A DNA stretch of 64,000 bases from positions 1,860,001-1,924,000 of the forward strand of contig NZ_JAZKUG010000001.1 in the NCBI RefSeq assembly GCF_036625195.1, given 5' to 3'. Source of the DNA: Accumulibacter sp. GTDB lineage: Bacteria > Pseudomonadota > Gammaproteobacteria > Burkholderiales > Rhodocyclaceae. Positions 27,138 to 34,755 of the stretch are shown here, piece by piece. The notes under the pieces were generated by a model, which worked only from the letters and a program-made list of their open reading frames with translations, did not search any database and was not told where the DNA came from. A program made the position numbers and the translations under genes. Position 1 is the first letter of the stretch. Every line of letters begins with the position of its first letter.

Positions 27138-27866
27138 TTACCAGTCGATTGCCTTGCCGTCACGGAAGAAGCCTCCGCTGGGGCCGTCTGCCGGCAGCAG
27201 CGCGGCCCAGACGATGCCGCTGGCGCCGTCTTCGGCACTGCGCGTGGCGTTCTCGCCGCCCATCCCGGTGCGACACCAGCCGGGGCAAACCGAGTTGATC
27301 TTGATCGCCGTGCCTGCCAGTTCGTTGGCCGCCAGTCGGGTCAGCGCATTGAGCGCCGCCTTCGACATCCGGTAGCCGGGCCAGAAACCGCCCATCTCGC
27401 TCAGTTGCCCCATCCCCGACGAGACGTTGACGATGCGGCCGTAGCCGTTTTCGCGCATCAGCGGCACGCAGGCCTGCAGCAGGCGCAGCGCCGCCAGCGC
27501 ATTGCAGTCGATCGTCGTCGCGACGGTTTCCGGCTCGACGACGAAGACGCTCGCCGCCTGCGGCGGCCGGGCAAAGTCGCGTGCTTCGGGGAAGATGCCG
27601 GCGTTGTTGACCAGGATGTCCACGCGGCCGAACTCTCGCCGCAGGCGAGCGGCGAGAGCGGCGATGGCGCTGGCGTCGGTGACGTCGGCGCAGTGGGGCA
27701 GCACGTCGAGGCCGTCGCCCTGCAGGCGGGCAGCCGCGGCCTCGATCGCCTCGGCATTGCGCCCGACCATCAGGACCTTGCAGTCGGCAGCCGCGAGGTG
27801 ACGCACCACTGCCAGTCCAATGCCGCGTGCCGCTCCGGTTACCACGGCGAGTCTGCGAGCCAGCAT
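27138..27866 (-). CDS. Short-chain dehydrogenase/reductase
   Basis: The ATG at 27866 with GGAGGAG upstream gives a 242-residue SDR with TGAARGIG, NNAGIFPEA and the catalytic YRMSK. It is only distantly similar to the neighbouring SDR, so the pair does not look like a recent duplication. The NSVCPGWCRT segment is typical of carbonyl reductase-like SDRs. The substrate cannot be predicted. It diverges from the metal-receptor-like gene across only 22 nt. Confidence 0.85.
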   Translation of the reverse strand: MLARRLAVVTGAARGIGLAVVRHLAAADCKVLMVGRNAEAIEAAAARLQGDGLDVLPHCADVTDASAIAALAARLRREFGRVDILVNNAGIFPEARDFARPPQAASVFVVEPETVATTIDCNALAALRLLQACVPLMRENGYGRIVNVSSGMGQLSEMGGFWPGYRMSKAALNALTRLAANELAGTAIKINSVCPGWCRTGMGGENATRSAEDGASGIVWAALLPADGPSGGFFRDGKAIDW

Positions 27867-27888
27867 GTGTTTCTCCTCCAGAGGGTGC

Positions 27889-28701
27889 ATGATGCAGTGG
27901 TCTGACGCGCTCGGCAAGCTCCACGGTCGCTACCCGGGGTCGCCGCGGATCGTCTCGCTGGTGCCGAGTCTGACCGAACTCCTGATTGCCCTTGGCCTTG
28001 GTCCGCAACTGACCGGTCGCACCGGCTTCTGCGTCCACCCGCGAGCGGCCCTTCGTGGCATTCCGAAGCTCGGCGGTACCAAGGGCTTCGACCGCGAGCG
28101 ACTGCGCGCGTTGCAGCCGACCCATGTGCTGGTCAACATCGACGAAAACCGGCGCGACGAGGTCGCTGCCCTGGAGGACTTCGTGCCGCACCTGGTCGTC
28201 ACCCATCCGCTGGAAGCGCGCGACAACCTCGATCTCTACCGCCTGCTCGGCGGCATCTTCGATCGCGAGCAGGAGGCGGCAGCGTTGTGCGCCGCCTTCG
28301 AGCGCGAGTGGACCGCGCTTGCCGAGGTCGCCGCCCTGCTGCCGCGGCAGCAGGTGCTGTACCTGATCTGGCGCGACCCGTGGTTCAGCGTCGCCCGCGA
28401 TACCTACATCTCGCGCATGCTGGCGGCAGCCGGCTGGGACACGCTGCCGGCAGTCAGTGCACAGCGCTACCCGCAAATCGAACTGGCGGAAGCGGTCCGC
28501 GATGCCGAGATCGTCTTCCTGGCCAGCGAACCCTACCCCTTCCGCGAGCGTGACCGGCAACGACTCCTGACCGAGATGGCCGGCCACTGCTGGCAACTGA
28601 TCGATGGCGAGATGGTCTCCTGGTACGGCAGCCGGGCGGTCATGGGCCTCGCCTATCTGCGCCGCTTGCGCCTGGGCCTCAGCCAATCGGCTCGAAATTG
28701 A
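27889..28701 (+). CDS. Helical-backbone metal receptor-type protein (BtuF-like)
   Basis: The 270-residue protein has the two-lobed periplasmic-binding fold of the BtuF/FhuD class, with IVSLVPSLTELLIALGL at the N-terminus and LGGTKGFDRERLRALQPTHV after it. These usually bind cobalamin or Fe-siderophores for ABC import. Here no signal peptide is present from either ATG (27889 or 27892), and no permease or ATPase gene is adjacent, so it may act in the cytoplasm. Its stop codon lies inside the FNR-type box of ubiU. Confidence 0.75.
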   Translation: MMQWSDALGKLHGRYPGSPRIVSLVPSLTELLIALGLGPQLTGRTGFCVHPRAALRGIPKLGGTKGFDRERLRALQPTHVLVNIDENRRDEVAALEDFVPHLVVTHPLEARDNLDLYRLLGGIFDREQEAAALCAAFEREWTALAEVAALLPRQQVLYLIWRDPWFSVARDTYISRMLAAAGWDTLPAVSAQRYPQIELAEAVRDAEIVFLASEPYPFRERDRQRLLTEMAGHCWQLIDGEMVSWYGSRAVMGLAYLRRLRLGLSQSARN

Positions 28702-28738
28702 CGCGCATCAAGCCGTGGCCGCTCGCGCCCACTATACT
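28698..28738 (+). promoter_or_regulatory. FNR-type class II promoter of ubiUVT
   Basis: TTGACGCGCATCAA at 28698-28711 differs from the FNR consensus at one position. TATACT at 28733-28738 is a near-perfect -10 element. The centres are 31 bp apart, the same spacing as at the cytochrome c peroxidase promoter. The ubiU ATG is 30 nt further on. Confidence 0.75.
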
Positions 28739-28768
28739 GGCGCGCTTCGTGCAACGAGGCTTTCGTTC

Positions 28769-29782
28769 ATGGCCGCTCGCAAGATACCCCAGCTCATCTG
28801 CCCGGCGGGCAGCCTGCCGGCACTCAAGGCCGCCGTCGATCACGGTGCCGACGCCGTCTATCTCGGTTATCGCAACGAGACCAACGCCCGCAACTTCGCC
28901 GGCCTCAATTTCGACCACCGGGCGATGGTCGAAGGGATTCGCTACGCGCAGACCCGGCACTGCCAGGTCCTGATGGCGATCAACACCTTCGCCCAGCCGG
29001 GGCGCTTCGCCGACTGGCAGCGAGCCGTCGACGGGGCGGCGGATCTCGGCGTCGACGCCGTCATTCTTGCCGATGTCGGCCTGCTCGACGACAGCAGTCG
29101 CCGCCATCCCGACTTGCGCCTCCACCTCTCGGTGCAGGGCTCGGCGACGAACTACGAGGCGATCAACTTCGCGCATCGCGAGTTCGGCGTGCGGCGCGCC
29201 GTCCTGCCGCGCGTCCTGACGCTGGCACAGGTCGAGACGGTGGTGCGCAACACGCCGGTCGAGATCGAGGTCTTCGGCTTCGGCAGCCTGTGCGTGATGA
29301 ACGAAGGGCGTTGCTGGCTCTCATCGTACGCCACCGGCGAGTCGCCGAACACCGTCGGCGCCTGCTCGCCGGCGAAGTTCGTGCAGTGGCAGAAATCGCC
29401 GGACGGTATGGCGACGCGCTTGAACGGAATCCTGATCGACTGCTTCGCCGCTGCCGAGCCGGCCGGCTACCCGACGCTGTGCAAGGGACGCTTCGAGGTG
29501 CAGGGGGAAACCTATTACGCGCTCGAGGAACCGACGAGCCTCAACGTGCTCGAGATTCTCCCCGAGATTGCCCGTATCGGTGTCGCTGCGATCAAGGTCG
29601 AAGGCCGCCAGCGCAGCCCGACCTACGTCGCGCAGGTCACGCGTACCCTGCGCGCGGCGCTCGACGAACTGGCTCGTGGCGAACAGCGTTTCAGCGTCCG
29701 GCCGGCTTGGCAGGCCGAACTCGCCCGGCTGGCCGAAGGCAGCCAGGTGACGCTCGGCGCCTACAGCCGCCCGTGGCGCTAG
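28769..29782 (+). CDS. ubiU: Oxygen-independent ubiquinone biosynthesis protein UbiU (U32 peptidase family)
   Basis: The 337-residue protein, beginning MAARKIPQLICPAGSLPALK, keeps four cysteines at 175, 182, 199 and 238. Their spacing is identical to the [4Fe-4S] ligands of E. coli UbiU (169, 176, 193, 232). UbiU works with UbiV to hydroxylate the ubiquinone ring without oxygen, using prephenate as hydroxyl donor. It heads the ubiU-ubiV-ubiT operon, preceded by an FNR-type promoter. Confidence 0.93.
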   Translation: MAARKIPQLICPAGSLPALKAAVDHGADAVYLGYRNETNARNFAGLNFDHRAMVEGIRYAQTRHCQVLMAINTFAQPGRFADWQRAVDGAADLGVDAVILADVGLLDDSSRRHPDLRLHLSVQGSATNYEAINFAHREFGVRRAVLPRVLTLAQVETVVRNTPVEIEVFGFGSLCVMNEGRCWLSSYATGESPNTVGACSPAKFVQWQKSPDGMATRLNGILIDCFAAAEPAGYPTLCKGRFEVQGETYYALEEPTSLNVLEILPEIARIGVAAIKVEGRQRSPTYVAQVTRTLRAALDELARGEQRFSVRPAWQAELARLAEGSQVTLGAYSRPWR

Positions 29783-29795
29783 GTGGAGGCAAGCG

Positions 29796-30719
29796 ATGAA
29801 GCTCTCGCTCGGACCTCTGCTCTACTTCTGGCCGAAGCACGAGGTCTACGAGTTCTATGCGGAGATGGCGCAGCAGCCGGCGCTCGACATCATCTGTCTC
29901 GGCGAGGTCGTCTGCTCGCGCCGGCAGCAGATGCGCAGCGCCGACTGGCTTGGGCTGGCACGCGATCTGGCTGCGGCCGGCAAGGAGGTGGTCATCGCCG
30001 CGCAGGCGCTGCTCGAATCGGAGAGTGACCTGAAGGCGCTGCGACGCCTGGCGGATGAGGCGAGCGAGATCCCCGGCTGCCTGCTCGAGGCCAACGATCT
30101 CGGCGCGGTCGGCATCGCCGCCGGTCGGCCATTCGTCGCCGGGACCCATCTCAACATCTACAACGAGGCCACGCTGGCGTCCTTCGCCCGCCGCGGCATG
30201 CGGCGCTGGCTGCCACCGCTCGAGGCCGACCGGCGGCTGATCGAGACGCTGCATGGCACGCGTCCAGCCGGTGTCGCGAGTGAGGTCTTCGTCTTCGGCA
30301 AACTGCCACTGGCGTTCTCCGCCCGCTGTTTCACCGCCCGTCATTACAACCTCGGCAAGGACGACTGCCAGTTCCGCTGTCTCGACCACCCGCAGGGGAT
30401 GACTCTGCGCACCCGCGAGGGGCAGCCGTTCCTGAGCATCAACGGCATCCAGACGATGTCGGCGCAGACCTGCAGTCTGCTGCCGCAGGTTCCGGAGCTG
30501 CTGGCGATGGGCATCGAAGTGATCCGCATCAGCCCGCAACCGCAGGCGATGGCGGCGGTCATCGCCGCCTTCGACGCTGCCCGGCGTGGCGAAGCGGTTG
30601 CTCCGGATACGTCAGGCTGGGCGAGCGATGGTCTGGTCGACGGCTACTGGTTCGGCGATGCCGGCATCGCGTGTCACCAGGCCGCCACGCGCGTCAATCG
30701 GGAGGGAATTCAACCATGA
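29796..30719 (+). CDS. ubiV: Oxygen-independent ubiquinone biosynthesis protein UbiV (U32 peptidase family)
   Basis: The 307-residue protein has Cys40 (GEVVCSRR) and a C-x12-C-x3-C group around RCFTARHYNLGKDDCQFRC, the [4Fe-4S] ligand pattern of UbiV. It forms a heterodimer with UbiU. The gene starts 13 nt after ubiU with a GGTGGAGG site and overlaps ubiT by 4 nt. Confidence 0.93.
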   Translation: MKLSLGPLLYFWPKHEVYEFYAEMAQQPALDIICLGEVVCSRRQQMRSADWLGLARDLAAAGKEVVIAAQALLESESDLKALRRLADEASEIPGCLLEANDLGAVGIAAGRPFVAGTHLNIYNEATLASFARRGMRRWLPPLEADRRLIETLHGTRPAGVASEVFVFGKLPLAFSARCFTARHYNLGKDDCQFRCLDHPQGMTLRTREGQPFLSINGIQTMSAQTCSLLPQVPELLAMGIEVIRISPQPQAMAAVIAAFDAARRGEAVAPDTSGWASDGLVDGYWFGDAGIACHQAATRVNREGIQP

Positions 30720-31168
30720 TTCAGGGCATCACGATTCCAGACTTCAAGCTGCCGGGCGTTTTCGCGACGATCGGTGCACACCTGCCGCAGTGGCCGCACT
30801 CGCTGGCCCTGGCGACGGCGCTGAACGCGGCAGCCAAGATTGGCCTGCTGCCCGCCGACAGTCTGGAACGACTCGCCGGCCGCAGCTTCGTCGTCGAGGT
30901 GCTCGACGCCGGCGGCGTCGCATCGTTCGCCTGTCGCGACGGATTTTTCCGGCCCTTGCTGACCGTGCCGCAGGCACCCGATCTCTGCTTCCAGGCCAAT
31001 CTCTCGGCCTTCCTGCAACTGCTGACACGGCAGGAAGACCCGGACACCCTGTTCTTCAAGCGCGAGCTGTCGATCACCGGTGACACCGAACTCGGGCTGC
31101 TGGTGAAAAACATGCTCGATGCCATCGAGTGGCCGCAGTTGCCGCAACTGTCGCTCTTCCGCCGATGA
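30716..31168 (+). CDS. ubiT: Ubiquinone biosynthesis accessory factor UbiT (SCP2 domain)
   Basis: The 150-residue protein is a single SCP2 sterol-carrier-like domain with the conserved FKRELSITGDTELGLLVKNML segment split across the hydrophobic cavity. UbiT binds ubiquinone intermediates and is needed for the oxygen-independent pathway. The ATGA overlap with ubiV (30716-30719) shows tight coupling. Confidence 0.9.
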   Translation: MIQGITIPDFKLPGVFATIGAHLPQWPHSLALATALNAAAKIGLLPADSLERLAGRSFVVEVLDAGGVASFACRDGFFRPLLTVPQAPDLCFQANLSAFLQLLTRQEDPDTLFFKRELSITGDTELGLLVKNMLDAIEWPQLPQLSLFRR

Positions 31169-31201
31169 GCCCGGACGCCGCCCGGCGGACTGGCGCTGCC
31201 G

Positions 31202-32161
31202 TTGCGGCAAGGGATATCCGCAGCATTGCCGGCTAGCGCGCCACTGCTCACCGGCGTTGCCTGCGCGCTTGCTGCCGGCATGCTCTGGGGACTGGTCTTC
31301 GTCGTGCCGCTGCTGCTGCCCGGGTACCCGCCGGCGATGCTGTCCTTCGGGCGTTACCTCGCTTTCGGGCTGATCGCCGTGCTGCTCGCCTGCGGCGACC
31401 GCGCGCGTCTGTCGCGGCTGCAGAGCGAGGACTGGCGGATGGCTTTCGAGCTGGCTCTGGTCGGCAACATCCTCTACTACCTCTTCCTGGCGGCGGCGAT
31501 CCAGCTCGCCGATGCGCCAATGCCGACGATGCTCATCGGCACCCTGCCCATCGTCATCGCGATCGTCGCCAACTTCGGCAGCGAGGCCTTGCCGTGGCGC
31601 CGCCTGCTGCCGTCGCTGACGGTGATCGCGATCGGCATCGGCCTGGTGAACCGCCACGAGATGGCGCTGCTCGGCGCGCAGCGCAGTATCGACGACTACG
31701 TGGGTGGCGCCCTGCTGGCCTTGGCGGCGGTTGCCGCCTGGACCTGGTACCCGGTGCGCAACTCCCGCTGGCTGCGCCAGCGACCGCAGATCGCTTCCGG
31801 AACCTGGGCACTGGCGCAGGGGCTGGCGACGTTGCCACTGGCAGCGATCGGCATGGCTGCTGCCGGCGTCTGGTCGGACCGCAGCTTCGACTATCCGCTG
31901 GGCCCGCAGCCGATGCGCTATGTGGGACTGATGCTGATGCTCGGCTTCTGTGCCTCCTGGCTCGGCACCGTGCTCTGGAATCGCGCCAGCCAGCTGCTGC
32001 CGACCGCGCTCAGCGGCCAGTTGATCGTCTTCGAGACGCTCGCCGCCTTCGCCTACGCCTTCATCTGGCGCGGCTCGCTGCCCGGTAGCTCGGCGCTGGC
32101 GGGGATCGGGCTGCTGCTTGCCGGCGTCGTTCTCGGCGTGCGCGCTTTCCGCGGCGGCTGA
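31202..32161 (+). CDS. EamA/DMT-family transporter
   Basis: The 319-residue protein has ten hydrophobic helices in two EamA repeats, with a YLAFGL segment early and a Trp/Gly-rich helix end in each half. It is an inner-membrane permease of the drug/metabolite transporter superfamily with unknown substrate. The TTG at 31202 is the likely start, because no ATG precedes the first helix. It follows ubiT by 33 nt on the same strand and may be read through from that operon. Confidence 0.82.
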   Translation: MRQGISAALPASAPLLTGVACALAAGMLWGLVFVVPLLLPGYPPAMLSFGRYLAFGLIAVLLACGDRARLSRLQSEDWRMAFELALVGNILYYLFLAAAIQLADAPMPTMLIGTLPIVIAIVANFGSEALPWRRLLPSLTVIAIGIGLVNRHEMALLGAQRSIDDYVGGALLALAAVAAWTWYPVRNSRWLRQRPQIASGTWALAQGLATLPLAAIGMAAAGVWSDRSFDYPLGPQPMRYVGLMLMLGFCASWLGTVLWNRASQLLPTALSGQLIVFETLAAFAYAFIWRGSLPGSSALAGIGLLLAGVVLGVRAFRGG

Positions 32162-32282
32162 ACGGCCGTTCTGGCTCACGGGCGGGGAGGCGGACCAGTC
32201 GTCATGCCGCCAGTGCTTTTCCCACCAGGCCCTGCCGTCGGCAGCGGGGAAACGATGGTGGCAGGGTGTTAGAATGCCGCCG

Positions 32283-33308
32283 ATGCTGGTTCTCGGAATC
32301 GAATCCTCCTGCGACGAAACGGGCGTCGCGCTGTACGATGGCGACGGCGGCGACGGCAGCTTGCTGGCGCACGCGCTTCACTCGCAGGTCGACATGCACG
32401 CCGAGTACGGTGGCGTGGTGCCGGAACTCGCGTCACGCGATCACATCGGCCGTCTCGTGCCGCTGCTGCGACAGGTTCTTGCCGCCAGTGGCCGCTCGTT
32501 GGCGCAGATCGATGCCATCGCCTATACGCAGGGGCCGGGTCTCGCCGGCGCCCTGCTCGTCGGCGCCGCTTTCGCCGAGGCGTTGGCGATGGCTCTGGGG
32601 CTGCCGACCGTGCCGGTGCACCACCTCGAGGGTCACTTGCTGTCGCCGCTGCTGTCGGCGCGTCCACCGCGCTTTCCCTTCGTCGCGCTGCTCGTTTCCG
32701 GCGGGCACAGCCAGCTGATGCGCGTCACCGGCGTCGGCGAGTACGCGTTGCTGGGCGAGACGCTCGATGACGCGGCCGGTGAGGCCTTCGACAAGACCGC
32801 CAAGCTGCTCGGACTCGGTTATCCTGGCGGCCCGGCGCTCGCTGCGCTCGCCGAAAGGGGCCGACCGGGGCGGGTGAAGCTGCCGCGGCCGATGCTGCGC
32901 TCTGCTGACCTCGATTTCAGCTTCAGTGGCCTGAAGACGGCCGTCTTGACCCGCGTGCGCGAGTTGGGGATGCTCGACGACGAGCAGCGGGCGGACATCG
33001 CCTGCGGTTTTCAGGAAGCGATCGTCGAGGTGCTGGTGAGCAAGGCGCTGCGCGCCGTACGGACCAGCGGCCTGCGGCAACTGGTCGTTGCCGGCGGCGT
33101 CGGGGCCAATCGCGAACTGCGCCGCCAGCTCGATGCGCGCGCGCTGAGGTCGCGCATCGACGTCTTCTACCCGGAACTCGAATTCTGTACCGACAACGGC
33201 GCAATGATCGCACTGGCCGGCGCGTTGCGCCTGCAGGCGGGGCTTGCCGGCAAGGCCGCCGGTGCTTTCTCGGTGCGGCCGCGCTGGCCGCTGACCAGCG
33301 CCGGCTAG
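32283..33308 (+). CDS. tsaD: tRNA N6-adenosine threonylcarbamoyltransferase TsaD
   Basis: The 341-residue protein starts MLVLGIESSCDETG at ATG 32283. It has the iron ligand motif HHLEGH (about 111-116), SGGHSQL, and the ASKHA ATP-binding segments AGGVGANRELR and DNGAMIALAG. TsaD transfers threonylcarbamoyl to A37 of ANN-decoding tRNAs. A TAGAAT -10-like hexamer lies at 32269. The upstream ATG at 32274 is a possible alternative start. Confidence 0.96.
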   Translation: MLVLGIESSCDETGVALYDGDGGDGSLLAHALHSQVDMHAEYGGVVPELASRDHIGRLVPLLRQVLAASGRSLAQIDAIAYTQGPGLAGALLVGAAFAEALAMALGLPTVPVHHLEGHLLSPLLSARPPRFPFVALLVSGGHSQLMRVTGVGEYALLGETLDDAAGEAFDKTAKLLGLGYPGGPALAALAERGRPGRVKLPRPMLRSADLDFSFSGLKTAVLTRVRELGMLDDEQRADIACGFQEAIVEVLVSKALRAVRTSGLRQLVVAGGVGANRELRRQLDARALRSRIDVFYPELEFCTDNGAMIALAGALRLQAGLAGKAAGAFSVRPRWPLTSAG

Positions 33309-33397
33309 CCCGTCGCGGCAAGAGCGTTGCGCACGGACCGGCGGCGTTCGCGCGCCGGGCCAGGTACGGTTGCCGGTCGTGGCCGGTAGCGCAAGAA

Positions 33398-34015
33398 CTA
33401 CTGGCGTTTGCCGCCGATGCGCGGCTCGCTGCCGGCGAGCAGTCGCTGCAGGTTCTGCCAGTGCTTGCCGATCAATGCCATGGCGATGATGCCGATCACC
33501 AGCACCCTGCCGTCGTTGCCCCATGACACGATGGCGTAGAGTGGCGCTGCGGCCGCTGCGACGAGTGCCGCGAGTGATGAATAGCGCAGGGTGAAGGCGA
33601 CCAGCAGCCAGGTGGCGAGTGTGGCCAGCCCGAGCCAGGGATCGATCGCCAGCAGGACGCCGGCGGCGGTGGCGACACCCTTGCCGCCCTTGAAGCCGAG
33701 GAAGACCGGGTAGAGGTGGCCGAAGAAGACGGCCAGCGCCACGAGGCCGACCGTCAGCGGTGGCAGACCGTACAGCGGTGCGTAGTGGGTGGCGAGAAAG
33801 ACCGCCAGCCAGCCCTTCGTCGCGTCGCCGACGAGGGTGAACAGCGCCGCACCCTTGTGCCCGCTGCGCAGGACATTCGTCGCGCCGGGGTTCTTCGAGC
33901 CGTAGCTGCGCGGGTCGGCGAGGCCGAAGACGCGGCTGGCGACGAGCGCGAAAGGAACCGACCCGAGCAGATAGGCGGCGAGGACGGCGAGCAGGGTGAG
34001 CAGTGTCGAAGGCAT
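33398..34015 (-). CDS. plsY: Acyl-phosphate:glycerol-3-phosphate acyltransferase PlsY
   Basis: The 205-residue inner-membrane protein has the PlsY motifs GSKNPGATN (about 39-47) and FKGGKGVAT (about 107-115), along with five hydrophobic helices. It makes lysophosphatidate from acyl-phosphate in phospholipid synthesis. The ATG at 34015 is chosen because homologues begin with the first helix. It is convergent with tsaD and divergent from folB, a common arrangement in betaproteobacteria. Confidence 0.95.
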   Translation of the reverse strand: MPSTLLTLLAVLAAYLLGSVPFALVASRVFGLADPRSYGSKNPGATNVLRSGHKGAALFTLVGDATKGWLAVFLATHYAPLYGLPPLTVGLVALAVFFGHLYPVFLGFKGGKGVATAAGVLLAIDPWLGLATLATWLLVAFTLRYSSLAALVAAAAAPLYAIVSWGNDGRVLVIGIIAMALIGKHWQNLQRLLAGSEPRIGGKRQ

Positions 34016-34152
34016 CGGCTGGGTGGTCCGGGGTTGCCGCCTTATGGCCAGTGGCCGGAAGGCGATAGAATGCGCGCTCTGTCGCCACCTTTCCGGCAGC
34101 GCGGTGCCATCATACACCACGCCACCGGCGCACCCACCCGAGCCTGGGCCGC

Positions 34153-34509
34153 ATGGACATCATCTTCATCAACGAACTGCGCGCGACGACGCTGATCGGC
34201 ATCTACCCGCGCGAGCAAGCCATGCCACAGACGGTCGAGATCTCGCTGCAGATCGGCACCTCGACGGCCAGTGCCGGTGCCAGCGACGATATCGGCGACA
34301 CCATCGACTATGCTGAGGTCGTCGAACGCCTGCGCAACGAGCTTGCCGCCCGCCATTTCAACCTGCTCGAGCGGCTTGCCGAGTACGTCGCGACGTTGCT
34401 GCTCGAGGACTTCGGCGCCACCTGGGTGCGCGTCTCGATTGCCAAGCTCGGCATGATGCGCGGCGTTGCGCGGGTTGGCGTGGTCATCGAGCGCGGTGCC
34501 GCCGCCTGA
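34153..34509 (+). CDS. folB: Dihydroneopterin aldolase
   Basis: The 118-residue protein has the FolB/tunnelling fold, with IGIYPREQ near the N-terminus (aldolase Glu/Tyr region), TIDYAEVVERL and the C-terminal KLGMMRG (substrate lysine). It converts dihydroneopterin to 6-hydroxymethyl-dihydropterin in folate synthesis. It diverges from plsY, with a TAGAAT-like -10 element near 34065. Confidence 0.93.
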   Translation: MDIIFINELRATTLIGIYPREQAMPQTVEISLQIGTSTASAGASDDIGDTIDYAEVVERLRNELAARHFNLLERLAEYVATLLLEDFGATWVRVSIAKLGMMRGVARVGVVIERGAAA

Positions 34510-34544
34510 CCTGGCGCGTTTCTCCTGCCCGCCGCAGCGGGCTC

Positions 34545-34745
34545 ATGCCTTCCTTGAATGATGCGCTCGACCAGGGGGTCACCGAGCTCGGTTTCGGCCA
34601 GTACACGACGACTACCGCCGGCAGCACGCTGAACCTGTTCGTGCATAGCGTGCCGCTGATGATCGGTACCGCCGGCCTGCCGCCCGTGATCATGCGCTTC
34701 CTTGCGGCACCGAAGGTCCACGCCGCGCGTCTTTCCGCCGGTCGC
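34545..34745 (+). pseudogene. Remnant of a sodium:solute symporter
   Basis: About 65 codons (LNDALDQGVTELGFGQY, STLNLF, MIGTAGLPPVIMRF, APKVHAARLSAG) match an internal stretch of SSS-family acetate/solute symporters, covering a transmembrane helix and the loop after it. Such proteins are normally over 500 residues. Neither the N-terminal nor the C-terminal parts are present, so this is a gene fragment left between folB and the DUF2235 fusion gene. The assignment rests on recognising the conserved helix by eye. Confidence 0.6.
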
Positions 34746-34755
34746 TCGCCGCTGC

